Shown here in pieces: positions 43,679 through 52,438 of a DNA stretch of 64,000 nt (positions are counted from its first letter, which is position 1; each line of letters starts with the position of its first letter). The notes beneath the pieces are model-generated. The model did no database searches. It had not been told where the DNA came from and worked only from the letters and a program-made list of their open reading frames with translations. The DNA is from Nitrososphaerota archaeon (lineage in GTDB: Archaea > Thermoproteota > Nitrososphaeria > Nitrososphaerales > Nitrosopumilaceae): assembly GCA_016215465.1 (NCBI GenBank), contig JACRJT010000046.1:61261-125260 (forward strand), read 5' to 3'. Both the position numbers and the translations under genes were made by a program.

Positions 43679-45769
43679 CTATTTCGGCTTACTTTTCTGG
43701 AACTTGGTCAGACCCACTTGAGCAGTGATGTTCTGCTGCTGTCTTATCCTCTCTGCAATTAGCCTAAAGAGTGCCCTGAACTGGTCCTTTGTCTTGTCAG
43801 TGAGAAAATCGGCCTCCTTTAGGGCGATTTTTTCGCAAATGTACCTGGCTATTTCCTCGACATCGAACTCGTTCCAGCCGTCGTCACGGTGTTCTGCCCA
43901 AACTGCATGCAGGTCCTCGATTATTCCCTTTTTGTTCTTTGATGCCACCTCTTCTTTTGTCAGGTTCCTGTAGCCTTCCTTTCTTAGCTTGATCTCGTAT
44001 GTCTGGTTAACTGCATGCAGATAGTCCTCTGGAACAATCAGGTCCTCCATTGATTCTATCTGCTTTCCTCCGTGTTCTAGGTAGATTATCTGCAAGTCTG
44101 TAAACTCGTTTGCCTTGAGGTACTCTGCTATCTTTTTTGACTCTACCGTGTTGTCAAGTATGACAGAGACGTTGTGTCCGTGGTTTCTGTAAAATATTGC
44201 AAGTGGCAATACGGAGTTTTTGCTAAATGCTGCAACCACGTTTAGTGGGTTCATCGAGATGTTTGGATCCTCTAGGAATTTGTCAAATGCGTTAAGGTAC
44301 ATTGCGTCTGACATTGTCTCTACAATTATGACTGGCCTTGAGTTTGTGCCGATTTCCCTGTCTACTATGGACTCTACCAGCCCGCGTGACAGTCCGTAAA
44401 GAATCGGGATCAGAGTCGCGTCGTCTGCATTCCAATAGTCGTAATGGATTCTACTTAGGTGTCTTCTCTTGTCTAGCTCAACTACTAGGAGGTTTCCTGG
44501 GGTGTAGTCAAATATCATAAACGGTGAGTGCGTTGCGTATAGGACTTGGTTTGATCCTGCCAAATTTTTGAGCAGGTCGGATATTCCCATCTGCTGTGCC
44601 GGGTGCAGGTTTCTTGCCGGCTCGTCCAAGAGTAGTATTGCTTCTTTTAGTTCTGCCTTTTGTGTCTCTGCTGCAAAATTTACAATAAATGAAAACGTCC
44701 ACTTGAACCCTTCAGCCCTTCTGCTGAGAAGGCCTGTGTTTGTTACAGTTCCGTCTTTGTGCACGTCTGATATTACTACACTCATCACGTTTCCAGGGTT
44801 GTACCTCAGGTCCACGTGTATTGGGTCGCCCTTCCATGCCGGGTTGAGCCTGTCTGTGAGCCTCCTGCTTGCCGCATTTAGAAGCTTGATTAGCTTTGGA
44901 GGGCTGTTCTTGTACTCTTCAAGTTTTTCAGTGTCAAGCTCTGCCAAATAAAACAGGTTCTTTACTGTCTCTGCCTTGTCAAACTCTTCGGCGTATTCTA
45001 GGCCCTCTGGCCTTTTTATCTCCTTTATGTACTCGTCCAGATTTATGTTGCCGTAGATTTTCTTGTAATCGGAAAAGTAGACAAATCTTGGGTGGAGGTG
45101 TTCTAGTATGAAATTCTCAAGTGCCGTTTTTTCTGTCGTGCCAACAAGCAAGTCATCGTATGTTTTTTCCGCGTTCTGGTAGTACTCGGCCCACCCTGCC
45201 AAAATCTGTGGCTCGTCTGACGCAAGCATCTGCAAGTTGTTGTTAAACTCTGTCATTTCCCGGACGTATGCTTCTTTGCTACTTGGCGGAGGGCCCTCAA
45301 AGAATTTTGTGTCAAACTGAATTCTGATGTGGTTTGGAATTGTAGATATGAAATCAAGAATTTTTTCAGTGTAATTTTCCCACGAGTTTAACGCCCTGTT
45401 TTGCTCATCACTTAACTTGATGGTGCCAAAGTCGTACTGGACGCGGGGCTGCTTGTTTGTCCTAAAAATTCTCAGCGTTAGGATGTCTGGGATGTGCGGA
45501 AACTTTTCTTTGATCAGTTTTGTCTCTGACGGTATGAGATTAAAGTGGCCCTCAACTAGAATCATTTCTGATTTTAGCTCCTCTGTCATCTCGTCGCACA
45601 TGTCAAGATCAGATACGCGCTCGTCCTTGTTCAGTAAAGTAAGTGCTTGAAGAATTGTAGTCTTGCCGCTTTCGTTTCTTCCAACAAATGCCGCTAGGTC
45701 TCCTACCTTTATTTCTCCAGAATCGTGTATGCATCGGTATGCGCGCACTCTGAATTTTCGCAGCCTCAT
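43679..45769 (-). CDS. OLD-family ATPase with TOPRIM nuclease domain
   Basis: 696 residues. Walker A GRNESGKTT at 30-38, signature-like LLSRRAEGFKWTFSF near 347-361, Walker B AILLLDEPARNLHP at 377-390 and switch ATHSPF at 412-417. A TOPRIM-like domain follows: IIVETMSDAMYL (Glu484) and VSVILDN (about 534-540), which has DN where DxD is usual. OLD proteins are ATP-dependent nucleases in phage interference and repair. It stands alone, without a UvrD helicase partner such as GajB. Confidence 0.85.
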   Translation of the reverse strand: MRLRKFRVRAYRCIHDSGEIKVGDLAAFVGRNESGKTTILQALTLLNKDERVSDLDMCDEMTEELKSEMILVEGHFNLIPSETKLIKEKFPHIPDILTLRIFRTNKQPRVQYDFGTIKLSDEQNRALNSWENYTEKILDFISTIPNHIRIQFDTKFFEGPPPSSKEAYVREMTEFNNNLQMLASDEPQILAGWAEYYQNAEKTYDDLLVGTTEKTALENFILEHLHPRFVYFSDYKKIYGNINLDEYIKEIKRPEGLEYAEEFDKAETVKNLFYLAELDTEKLEEYKNSPPKLIKLLNAASRRLTDRLNPAWKGDPIHVDLRYNPGNVMSVVISDVHKDGTVTNTGLLSRRAEGFKWTFSFIVNFAAETQKAELKEAILLLDEPARNLHPAQQMGISDLLKNLAGSNQVLYATHSPFMIFDYTPGNLLVVELDKRRHLSRIHYDYWNADDATLIPILYGLSRGLVESIVDREIGTNSRPVIIVETMSDAMYLNAFDKFLEDPNISMNPLNVVAAFSKNSVLPLAIFYRNHGHNVSVILDNTVESKKIAEYLKANEFTDLQIIYLEHGGKQIESMEDLIVPEDYLHAVNQTYEIKLRKEGYRNLTKEEVASKNKKGIIEDLHAVWAEHRDDGWNEFDVEEIARYICEKIALKEADFLTDKTKDQFRALFRLIAERIRQQQNITAQVGLTKFQKSKPK

Positions 45770-45871
45770 CTAGCGACTATCGACTTTGCAACGATTTAAC
45801 TCATTCGTCATTATTTTACGTGGCCGATTTTCTAAATAGATATAAAGCCAAAAGGTGCCTTCAACAAAACG

Positions 45872-46324
45872 TTGGCACTACGCGGTACGGCAATTGCAGC
45901 ATTTGTAATTCCAATTGTATTTTCTTTCGTTTATGGGGGAAGCGTTCTCTCCTTGGGACTAAGTGGACAATCCGGAATCGACTGGGTTGCTGAGAGCGAA
46001 AGTCCTGCCAGTTCCATATCCATAATCGGTCTCAAGGACGATTACACCGTATCTGAAAATATCGGCGCACAGGTTTCTGTAACTGATCCTGCATACGAGT
46101 GCGGGGACCTGTACATGACCATATATGACGTCTCGTCTGAGAGAAAAGCAGTCAGCCAAAACGCCTTCTTTGATCAGTGCTACGGGACAGGAGGCACTCT
46201 TCCTCTAAACGAAGAGTTTTCAGAAAAAATCGACAAACCCGGAAAATACTCGCTTGTCGCGCAATTATTTGACAAGGACGGAAACAAATTCCTAACTGCA
46301 GAAAAGAAGATTACGGTAAAGTAG
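45872..46324 (+). CDS. secreted hypothetical protein
   Basis: 150 residues from TTG 45872 with an N-terminal signal segment (LRGTAIAAFVIPIVFSFVYG) and a beta-sandwich-like domain with two cysteines (about 76 and 100). GATATAAAG at 45838-45846 fits a leaderless TTG start. Possibly an Ig-like extracellular protein. Confidence 0.65.
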   Translation: MALRGTAIAAFVIPIVFSFVYGGSVLSLGLSGQSGIDWVAESESPASSISIIGLKDDYTVSENIGAQVSVTDPAYECGDLYMTIYDVSSERKAVSQNAFFDQCYGTGGTLPLNEEFSEKIDKPGKYSLVAQLFDKDGNKFLTAEKKITVK

Positions 46325-46390
46325 ATTTTAGATGCGATATTATATATTGAAACAAAATTACTGGTATTCATTATAGTCCTGTGATAAAAA

Positions 46391-47011
46391 ATGGCAAAAA
46401 CAAAACCCTCTGACAAACCTGCAAAAAAAGACAAGAACTTGCCAGCTAAGACAGACAAGAAAAAGGAAGACAAGAAAGTACCGGTAAAAGACGACAAGAA
46501 ATCTAAAAAGACCGTACCAAAAGAAGAAAAGAAAAAAGACAAGAAATCAAAAAAGGCAGAAGAAGAAGAGTCGGAAAAAACACTTGACGAAGAGCTAGAA
46601 GAACAGCTCACAGACGAAGAAATTGAGAATTTCCAAATTGAAAAAGTCGACATGGAAAAGTTGACAAACAGAGTTTGCCTGTTTTTAACAAATTATGACA
46701 ACGGTATAATCCAAAGCGAGCTTTGGAAAAAATTCAAACTGACAAGCAGGGATGGATCAAGACTTGCGCTAAAGCTGGAAAGAATGGGGATCATCACAAG
46801 AGAAAAGATTCTTGAAAACAAAAGATGGACCTACGTGCTCAAGATAAAAAAGACTCCTGTTAGCACCGAATCAATTGAGAACGCCCCGTGTCTTGTGTGC
46901 CCAGTTGAGCAAAAATGCAGCTTGGAAGGCGAAGTAAGCCCAAAAACATGCAGCTGGATTGAGGACTGGACAATTGCCGAACTATCAAAACCAAAGAAAA
47001 AGAAAGAATAA
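46391..47011 (+). CDS. TFE-beta / RPC39-like transcription factor with Fe-S cysteines
   Basis: 206 residues. About 75 N-terminal residues are Lys/Glu-rich and low-complexity; then a winged helix (LTNRVCLFLTNYDNGIIQSE, KLERMGIITREKIL) and a C-terminal cysteine set C-x2-C-x6-C-x10-C (CLVCPVEQKC then KTC) that fits the 4Fe-4S domain of archaeal TFE-beta, the RPC39 homologue. It aids promoter opening by RNA polymerase. Its TAA overlaps the rlmE ATG by one base. Confidence 0.82.
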   Translation: MAKTKPSDKPAKKDKNLPAKTDKKKEDKKVPVKDDKKSKKTVPKEEKKKDKKSKKAEEEESEKTLDEELEEQLTDEEIENFQIEKVDMEKLTNRVCLFLTNYDNGIIQSELWKKFKLTSRDGSRLALKLERMGIITREKILENKRWTYVLKIKKTPVSTESIENAPCLVCPVEQKCSLEGEVSPKTCSWIEDWTIAELSKPKKKKE

Positions 47012-47604
47012 TGAAACCAATTGATGCAAAGCGAGACCATTATAGAAAACTAGCCCGTGAACAAGGATACCGAAGCAGGGCAACATACAAGCTGCTTGAG
47101 CTGAATAATTCTTATCGAATAATCGGACCTGGGTTCTACGTTGTGGACCTTGGGTGCGCACCTGGCGGCTGGTCGCAGGTTGCAGTAAAACTCTCAGGAA
47201 ACAAGGGCAAAGTAGTCGGAGTCGACATGGACTACATGGAGGATTTACCTGGCGCTTATTTTATTCGGGGAAGCGTTGAGGATGAGTCAGTCGCAGACGA
47301 GGTGCTAGAATATCTTGGCTCAAAGGCAAATGCCGTAATCTGTGATATTGCACCGCACGTGTCGGGGCACTGGTCTGTGGATCATGCAAAGCAAATCTCG
47401 CTAAACTATTCGTGCTCAAAAATAATGGACAGGGTCCTGACCCACAAGGGAAACGCACTCTTCAAGGTTTTTGACGGGGAATACTCGATGGAATTTCGGG
47501 ACTATCTGAAAAAAAAGTTTGCCAAAGTCCAGATGAGAAAGCCAAACGCAAGCAGAAAGCCTAGCAGCGAAATGTATTACATTTGCCTAGGATATGGAAT
47601 CTAG
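47011..47604 (+). CDS. rlmE: RlmE/FtsJ-type rRNA 2'-O-methyltransferase
   Basis: 197 residues. RSRATYKLLELN, SAM-binding VVDLGCAPGGWSQVA, then DIAPHVSGHWSVDHAKQ and FKVFDG give the K-D-K-E catalytic set of the family. Methylates a uridine 2'-OH of 23S rRNA. Downstream of TFE-beta with TAATG coupling, and convergent with trm1. Confidence 0.94.
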   Translation: MKPIDAKRDHYRKLAREQGYRSRATYKLLELNNSYRIIGPGFYVVDLGCAPGGWSQVAVKLSGNKGKVVGVDMDYMEDLPGAYFIRGSVEDESVADEVLEYLGSKANAVICDIAPHVSGHWSVDHAKQISLNYSCSKIMDRVLTHKGNALFKVFDGEYSMEFRDYLKKKFAKVQMRKPNASRKPSSEMYYICLGYGI

Positions 47605-48743
47605 CTAGAGAAAAGTTCCAGTATCTTGTTTATCTTGCAGTCAGTCCTAAACCCAGTAGGATTAAACGAGGTCGGACTGGACATGTATCCGTTTTTTTGC
47701 AGAATCGTAATTGATTTTTCAAGTGACGCAGGCGATGTTTTTCTCATCTCTGCAAGCTCGTCTAGCGTGTAGTAGCATCCGGGCATGTCTGACTCCAAAA
47801 CGCACCGCTCTACTGTCCTTGCGCATTTTTTATCCACCGTCAGGTTTGGTATTTCGTCTAACATGTCTTTGAGGAATTCCTTTTCAAACAAGTTGCCAAT
47901 CCAGAGCGGACCTGCAGATATCATTTTTTCATTACAGATGTCGCAGATCTCTTTTTTCTCCTTTCCGATTTCCCTGTTTCCGCAAGACCTGCAGTGAGAG
48001 ATGAATCCCATTATATCGCGGGTGTCTGACTTGTTTAGGATTCTGACATAAACCCGGTAATAGTGCATGTTGTTTTCAACAAAAACTGGGGCTGCCTCTA
48101 CGTCTAGTCTTGCTGCGACCAAATGGATGCATCCAAGTATCAGCCTTATCGCTATCTCATCTGCATAATGCGTCTTGATTGGGGTGCCATAGTATTTTTT
48201 CCTGCACGCGTCATTGAACAATCCGTGCAGTACCTGCAAGTCAGTTGCAGTGACAGAAAGTATTCCTCCATGGACTGTTGCCCTAATCCCACAGTCAAGG
48301 TGCCTTGTCGGGGATCCAAAGGGATCTATATCGACAATCGCAGCACGCATTCCTTTTCTTGAAAATGAGCTGAGAAACCTACACGTCTCCTCCTCGGACG
48401 CAGTATAGTTTTGTAAATTGTTTAGTTCTGCTGATTTTCTGCCTAGCTCCAGCGCAGTTGGATTTAGGTCGTTAACATAGACCTGCTCTATCTCCTTTAT
48501 TTCGTTTGCAACCCGCAGTCCGCGGGCGCCCACTCCTGACATTGAGTCAAGAAAAGTTTTTGGTCCCTGGAATTTTTTTATAAACGCTGAATATGCTATG
48601 ATGGAAAAGTCCCTGCTAAGCTTTGCCCGCGGATTGAAAAACGCAACATCCATTGGCGGAACCTTGCTTTCTATGGCTGCCTTTGGGACAAGAATTTTAG
48701 TTTTCCCTTCTACTATGGTTGTTATCTCTTGGTCTATCTGCAA
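47601..48743 (-). CDS. trm1: tRNA (guanine26-N2)-dimethyltransferase
   Basis: 380 residues. VAFFNPRAKLSRDFSII, SMSGVGARGLRVANEI (SAM loop), DIDPFGSPTRHLDC (catalytic DPFG), SVTATDLQVLHG and a zinc-type CRSCG/CDIC cluster near 250-270. Modifies G26 of tRNA. Normal length and arrangement for archaeal Trm1. Confidence 0.96.
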   Translation of the reverse strand: MQIDQEITTIVEGKTKILVPKAAIESKVPPMDVAFFNPRAKLSRDFSIIAYSAFIKKFQGPKTFLDSMSGVGARGLRVANEIKEIEQVYVNDLNPTALELGRKSAELNNLQNYTASEEETCRFLSSFSRKGMRAAIVDIDPFGSPTRHLDCGIRATVHGGILSVTATDLQVLHGLFNDACRKKYYGTPIKTHYADEIAIRLILGCIHLVAARLDVEAAPVFVENNMHYYRVYVRILNKSDTRDIMGFISHCRSCGNREIGKEKKEICDICNEKMISAGPLWIGNLFEKEFLKDMLDEIPNLTVDKKCARTVERCVLESDMPGCYYTLDELAEMRKTSPASLEKSITILQKNGYMSSPTSFNPTGFRTDCKINKILELFSS

Positions 48744-48843
48744 CTGAGTGGTTGTTGTTTTTACTTCTATAAAGTTCTAGTAATCATTTCAAGTAAAATC
48801 TTGTCTTGGTCTGTAAAGCAAATTCAACCCAGCACTGTTTAAT

Positions 48844-49485
48844 ATGCAAATATCTCAGCTCACAAACATGCTTGTTTGCGGTGTAGATGAGGCAGGAAGG
48901 GGATCCATGATTGGGCCGCTTGTAGTTGCGGGAATATCAATTGAAAAATCAAAGGTTGACGAGCTCACACACCTTGGAGTCAAGGATTCCAAAAAACTAA
49001 CGCCGTCTACAAGGGCGTACCTTTACAAAAAAATAATCAACCTAGTAGACGACTATGCAATATCAAAAGCAACTCCAAAGGCAATCGATGATTCGGTGGC
49101 AAAGCACCAGCTGAACCACCTTGAGGCCGTACACATGGCAAAGGTGATAAAAAAACTTGGACCGTCCGTATCATACGTGGATTCTTGCGATGTAAACCCA
49201 GCTAGGTTCGGCCGAGAAATCACAAAGATGAGCAAAACTGGAAAGATAAAATCATACCATCACGCCGACAGCAAGTTTGTGGTGGTGTCTGCAGCATCAA
49301 TTATTGCCAAGGTGACCCGCGACAGGGCGATTGAAAAAATAAACAAGCTGTACAAAATTGGGAGCGGCTATCCGTCTGATGACAAGACGGTCAAGTTTGT
49401 GAGGGACTGGTTTTTGACACACAGGCAAATGCCCGTATTTGTCCGCAAAAGCTGGGCCCCAGTCAAAGTAATCCTATCTAGCTAG
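48844..49485 (+). CDS. rnhB: ribonuclease HII
   Basis: 213 residues. Catalytic motif VDEAGRGSMIGPL at the start (DE), then VSYVDSCDVNP (Asp) and HHADSKFVVVSAASIIAKV (Asp). Removes RNA from RNA-DNA hybrids and misinserted ribonucleotides. Codons 127-137 (ITKMSKTGKIKS region) have an exact 34-base copy at 55875-55908. Overlaps the fibrillarin 3' end by 4 bases. Confidence 0.96.
   Translation: MQISQLTNMLVCGVDEAGRGSMIGPLVVAGISIEKSKVDELTHLGVKDSKKLTPSTRAYLYKKIINLVDDYAISKATPKAIDDSVAKHQLNHLEAVHMAKVIKKLGPSVSYVDSCDVNPARFGREITKMSKTGKIKSYHHADSKFVVVSAASIIAKVTRDRAIEKINKLYKIGSGYPSDDKTVKFVRDWFLTHRQMPVFVRKSWAPVKVILSS
49222..49255. repeat. 34-base exact repeat, copy inside rnhB
   Basis: The sequence beginning ACAAAGATGAGCAAAACTGG is identical over 34 bases to 55875-55908, in the same orientation and same reading frame (TKMSKTGKIKS). 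The two are 6.65 kb apart. Chance identity over this length in a 64-kb window is very unlikely. Confidence 0.9.
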
Positions 49486-50162
49486 TCCTTGCCAAGGTAC
49501 TTTGCTACCACTAGCGCGTGATCCTTGTCGTATGGCTCTAAGTCAATGTTTTGTATGAATGTGAAATTTGGTTCTAGTTTTCTTATCTCGTCCTCAATTA
49601 TTTTCCTTGGGGCCCGAGTAACATCTATGCTGCGAGTTTTGATTACCAAAAACAGGTACCCTCCTTCCTTTAGGTACATCTTGCAGTTTGTTATTGTAAT
49701 TTCTGTCTGGTCTGGCTGCGCTATATCTGCATAGACGACATCAACTTTGCCAAATATTGAAAAATAATTCTTTGGCTGCCTTGCGTCTTGGAGTATTGGA
49801 ACAACGTTTGGCCTAAAACTTGCAACCCTGTCCAAAAAATCTCGCGCAACCCTGCTTGCGTGTTCCACTGCAAAAACAATTCCGTTGTACCCAACTATGT
49901 CAGAAATGTGGCTCACTGTAGTTCCAGTTGATGCGCCAAGGTACAGAACCTTGGTTCCTGATTTTATTGGAAAAATATCAAGACCTATTGTCAGCGCAGC
50001 TGCAAGCTTGCTTCGGAACGGATCCCAAATTCGATACTCGTCTCCGCCTTTTTTGATCAGCTTTTCGCCGTAAACTTGGTTTCCCTGAACATAGTTTATT
50101 GTTGCCAGTCTTTTTTGCCCTTCAACCTTGAGCCAAAAAACAGACTCACTTTCTTCTTCCAA
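49482..50162 (-). CDS. flpA: fibrillarin-like rRNA/tRNA 2'-O-methyltransferase
   Basis: 226 residues from TTG 50162. WDPFRSKLAAALTIG, SAM site VLYLGASTGTTVSHISD, VFAVEHASRVARDFLD and DIAQPDQTEI are diagnostic. The catalytic subunit of C/D box sRNPs. A longer frame to 50297 only reads the RGG tail of nop5 out of frame. It overlaps nop5 by 17 bases. No GAR domain is present in fibrillarin itself. Confidence 0.94.
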   Translation of the reverse strand: MEEESESVFWLKVEGQKRLATINYVQGNQVYGEKLIKKGGDEYRIWDPFRSKLAAALTIGLDIFPIKSGTKVLYLGASTGTTVSHISDIVGYNGIVFAVEHASRVARDFLDRVASFRPNVVPILQDARQPKNYFSIFGKVDVVYADIAQPDQTEITITNCKMYLKEGGYLFLVIKTRSIDVTRAPRKIIEDEIRKLEPNFTFIQNIDLEPYDKDHALVVAKYLGKD

Positions 50163-51441
50163 ACCTCTTTCTCTTGTTTCCGCCAGACCTAAAGTCTCTA
50201 CCGCCTCCTCTGCCTCCAGACCTGTAGTCGCCACCCCCGCCTCTAAAGTCTCTGCGAGGACCTCTTGAACCGTAACCGCCTCTTGGCCTGTCGTCAAATC
50301 TCTGGTATTGTTGTGGTGGTTTTTCCACTGGCTCTTTGTACTTGTCTCCTATCTCTGTCACGCGGACGTTTAGCTTTTCAAGCAGTGTCTGGTTTAGGCC
50401 AGCACCGTACATGTCTACACGCGCTGCAATTGCTGCCTTTGCCGCTATTGCACGCGCCATCTTTCCTCGTTGCCATCTTGGAGCTGCATGAACTATTGGA
50501 TGCTGGAAAAGTATTCCATGCTTTGGAGGTGCAGTCCCAGTCTTTAGTGCCCTGAATAGTGCCTTTTCTGCACCCATTATCTGAATTGTACTTGCAGGCA
50601 TCGATGCGAGTTTTTTGAGGCTTCCTGCCTTTGCAAGGACTCTTGCACCGACTGCCGTACCCAAAATTGCGCCCAAGTTTGGAGCAATTGCTTTCATTTC
50701 ATTTTCAACATGAGTCTCAATGTCCTTTCTTACTTTGGTCATGTCAAGGATTTGTTTTGCAATGGCTTGGACTATTGCCATGTTTTCTTTGGATATGTCA
50801 CCGCCCCTGCTTTTTCCCTGAATCACTGATAGCATCTCTACTTTGGATTCCGGAAACCCTGCATCCTCGTAGACTTTTCTTGAGAGGTCTTCTCTTTTTC
50901 CTGCCATTACTATTTGCGCATACCCGTTGATACTGTCTATGATATTGTCAAGCTCTGGAAAGTGCAAGCCGTACCATTCGCGCAGTCTGGACGACAGGCC
51001 GTTCATCATAACGTCGATTTCATCTAGCGCCTTTATCCCCTGGATGATGTGCAAGTCTGGGCTCTGGGAAATCTCCGTTACCTTTGCAGACGACAGCTGC
51101 AAAGCAAAGTCCCGCAGCTTTGCCATGAGTTCGCCTTGGTTTTTTGCAAGGCCAGCTTCTATCATGATTGCAAGTTTTGATGACTGGATTTTCTCAATCT
51201 CTGCCTCGCTCATCAACTGGGAGTCGATTCCTTCTTTTTTGAGAATTTTCAAGAGTGGCTCCTCGTTTACGCCGACTCCGAGATTTGATTTTCTTAAAAA
51301 GTCAATTATCGCCTTTGAGCCGATTTGCCCTGCCCTAATTTTGATAAAGTCAGCTGCCGGATTGTCAAAGGGAAATGATTTTACGGGCTTTTCATTTTCA
51401 AGAACCAAAATGCCAAGCTCAGTTAACATAACAAAATGCAT
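50146..51441 (-). CDS. nop5: Nop5/Nop56-like sRNP protein with C-terminal RGG tail
   Basis: 431 residues. An N-terminal fibrillarin-binding domain, a coiled coil and the Nop domain (LGAILGTAVGARVLAKAGSL, ASTIQIMGAEKALFRALKTG, HPIVHAAPRWQRGKMAR). The last 40 or so residues are arginine-glycine rich (repeats of RGG and FRGG/FRSGG) and end RKRFGRRK. TTTTTAATG on the minus strand (51464-51472) suits a start at ATG 51441. Scaffold between fibrillarin, L7Ae and C/D guide RNA. Confidence 0.95.
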   Translation of the reverse strand: MHFVMLTELGILVLENEKPVKSFPFDNPAADFIKIRAGQIGSKAIIDFLRKSNLGVGVNEEPLLKILKKEGIDSQLMSEAEIEKIQSSKLAIMIEAGLAKNQGELMAKLRDFALQLSSAKVTEISQSPDLHIIQGIKALDEIDVMMNGLSSRLREWYGLHFPELDNIIDSINGYAQIVMAGKREDLSRKVYEDAGFPESKVEMLSVIQGKSRGGDISKENMAIVQAIAKQILDMTKVRKDIETHVENEMKAIAPNLGAILGTAVGARVLAKAGSLKKLASMPASTIQIMGAEKALFRALKTGTAPPKHGILFQHPIVHAAPRWQRGKMARAIAAKAAIAARVDMYGAGLNQTLLEKLNVRVTEIGDKYKEPVEKPPQQYQRFDDRPRGGYGSRGPRRDFRGGGGDYRSGGRGGGRDFRSGGNKRKRFGRRK

Positions 51442-51529
51442 GAGCACTCTTTCATCTTCTCATTAAAAAAGGTACCAAATTTTTGCATGCGCATTAACCG
51501 TTATAAGACAATAAAATAAAGTCAATCAA

Positions 51530-52438
51530 GTGAGTCCTGATCTTTCCACTATGATAGGAACGTTGAGGCTTGAGCGGCCAACAATGCTAGCGTCGGGAAT
51601 TCTTGGCATATCACTTGAGGTGTTTTCTAGAATTTATCAGAGCGGCGCAGGTGCCGTGGTAACAAAGTCCCTTTCCAAGGAACCGTGGGAGGGATACCCA
51701 AACCCGACAATTGTCGGAATAAAGGGCGGCTACCTCAACGCAGTCGGCCTCTCAAATCCAGGAGCTCCGTATTTTGCAAAAATGATCTCACCAAACAAGA
51801 CTGTCCCAATTATAGTTAGTCTGGTTGGCTCGATAGAAGAAGACTTTGAGTTTATGGTAAATCAGTTTGAAAACGTGCACGTTGTGGCGTATGAGCTAAA
51901 CCTGTCGTGCCCGCATGTGGAAAAGGTAGGACTGGAGGTGGGCGACGACCCAAGCCTTGTAACAAAAATAGTGAGAAAGGTAAAGTCGATGACAAAGGTG
52001 CCTGTGATTTCCAAAGTGGGACTTGGCACTACAAACTATCTTGATACGGTAAGTGCCGCAATGGACGGCGGAACAGACGCCATCACCGCAATCAACACGA
52101 TTCGCGCAATGGGAATTGACGTTGAAACCCAAAGGCCGCTTTTGAGCCACAAGATTGGCGGACTGTCTGGCCCCGCAATAAAGCCAGTTGCGGTAAGGTG
52201 CGTCTACGAGATTTCCTCAAAGTATGATGTTCCGGTGATTGGGTGCGGAGGGGTGTCAACCTGGGAGGATGCAATCGAGTTCATCTTAGCTGGCGCATCT
52301 GCGATTCAAATAGGAAGCGCAGTAGGGGACAGATGGATTGATGTCTTCTCCGAAGTAAATGACGGGATTGCAAATTACATGAAAAGAAAGGGATTCTCAA
52401 AAATTCAGGAAATGGTAGGACTTGCAAGAAATTTCTAA
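51530..52438 (+). CDS. pyrD: dihydroorotate dehydrogenase B, catalytic subunit
   Basis: 302 residues from GTG 51530, which is 23-30 bases after GTTATAAG (leaderless). NPTIVGIKGGYLNAVGLSNPG, ELNLSCPHVEK (the active-site Cys in NLSCPH), VISKVGLG, AINTIRAMGID and GCGGVSTWEDA are class 1B features. Oxidises dihydroorotate with FMN and passes electrons to PyrK. Overlaps pyrK by 17 bases. Confidence 0.96.
   Translation: MSPDLSTMIGTLRLERPTMLASGILGISLEVFSRIYQSGAGAVVTKSLSKEPWEGYPNPTIVGIKGGYLNAVGLSNPGAPYFAKMISPNKTVPIIVSLVGSIEEDFEFMVNQFENVHVVAYELNLSCPHVEKVGLEVGDDPSLVTKIVRKVKSMTKVPVISKVGLGTTNYLDTVSAAMDGGTDAITAINTIRAMGIDVETQRPLLSHKIGGLSGPAIKPVAVRCVYEISSKYDVPVIGCGGVSTWEDAIEFILAGASAIQIGSAVGDRWIDVFSEVNDGIANYMKRKGFSKIQEMVGLARNF

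Noticed and set aside
47011..47604. Frameshift between the TFE-beta-like gene and rlmE
   Set aside because: The one-base TAATG overlap joins two complete, different proteins; it is ordinary translational coupling.
50163..50297. Long N-terminal extension of fibrillarin (Ala/Glu/Thr-rich)
   Set aside because: It is the RGG-coding part of nop5 read in another frame; its odd composition is explained by that.
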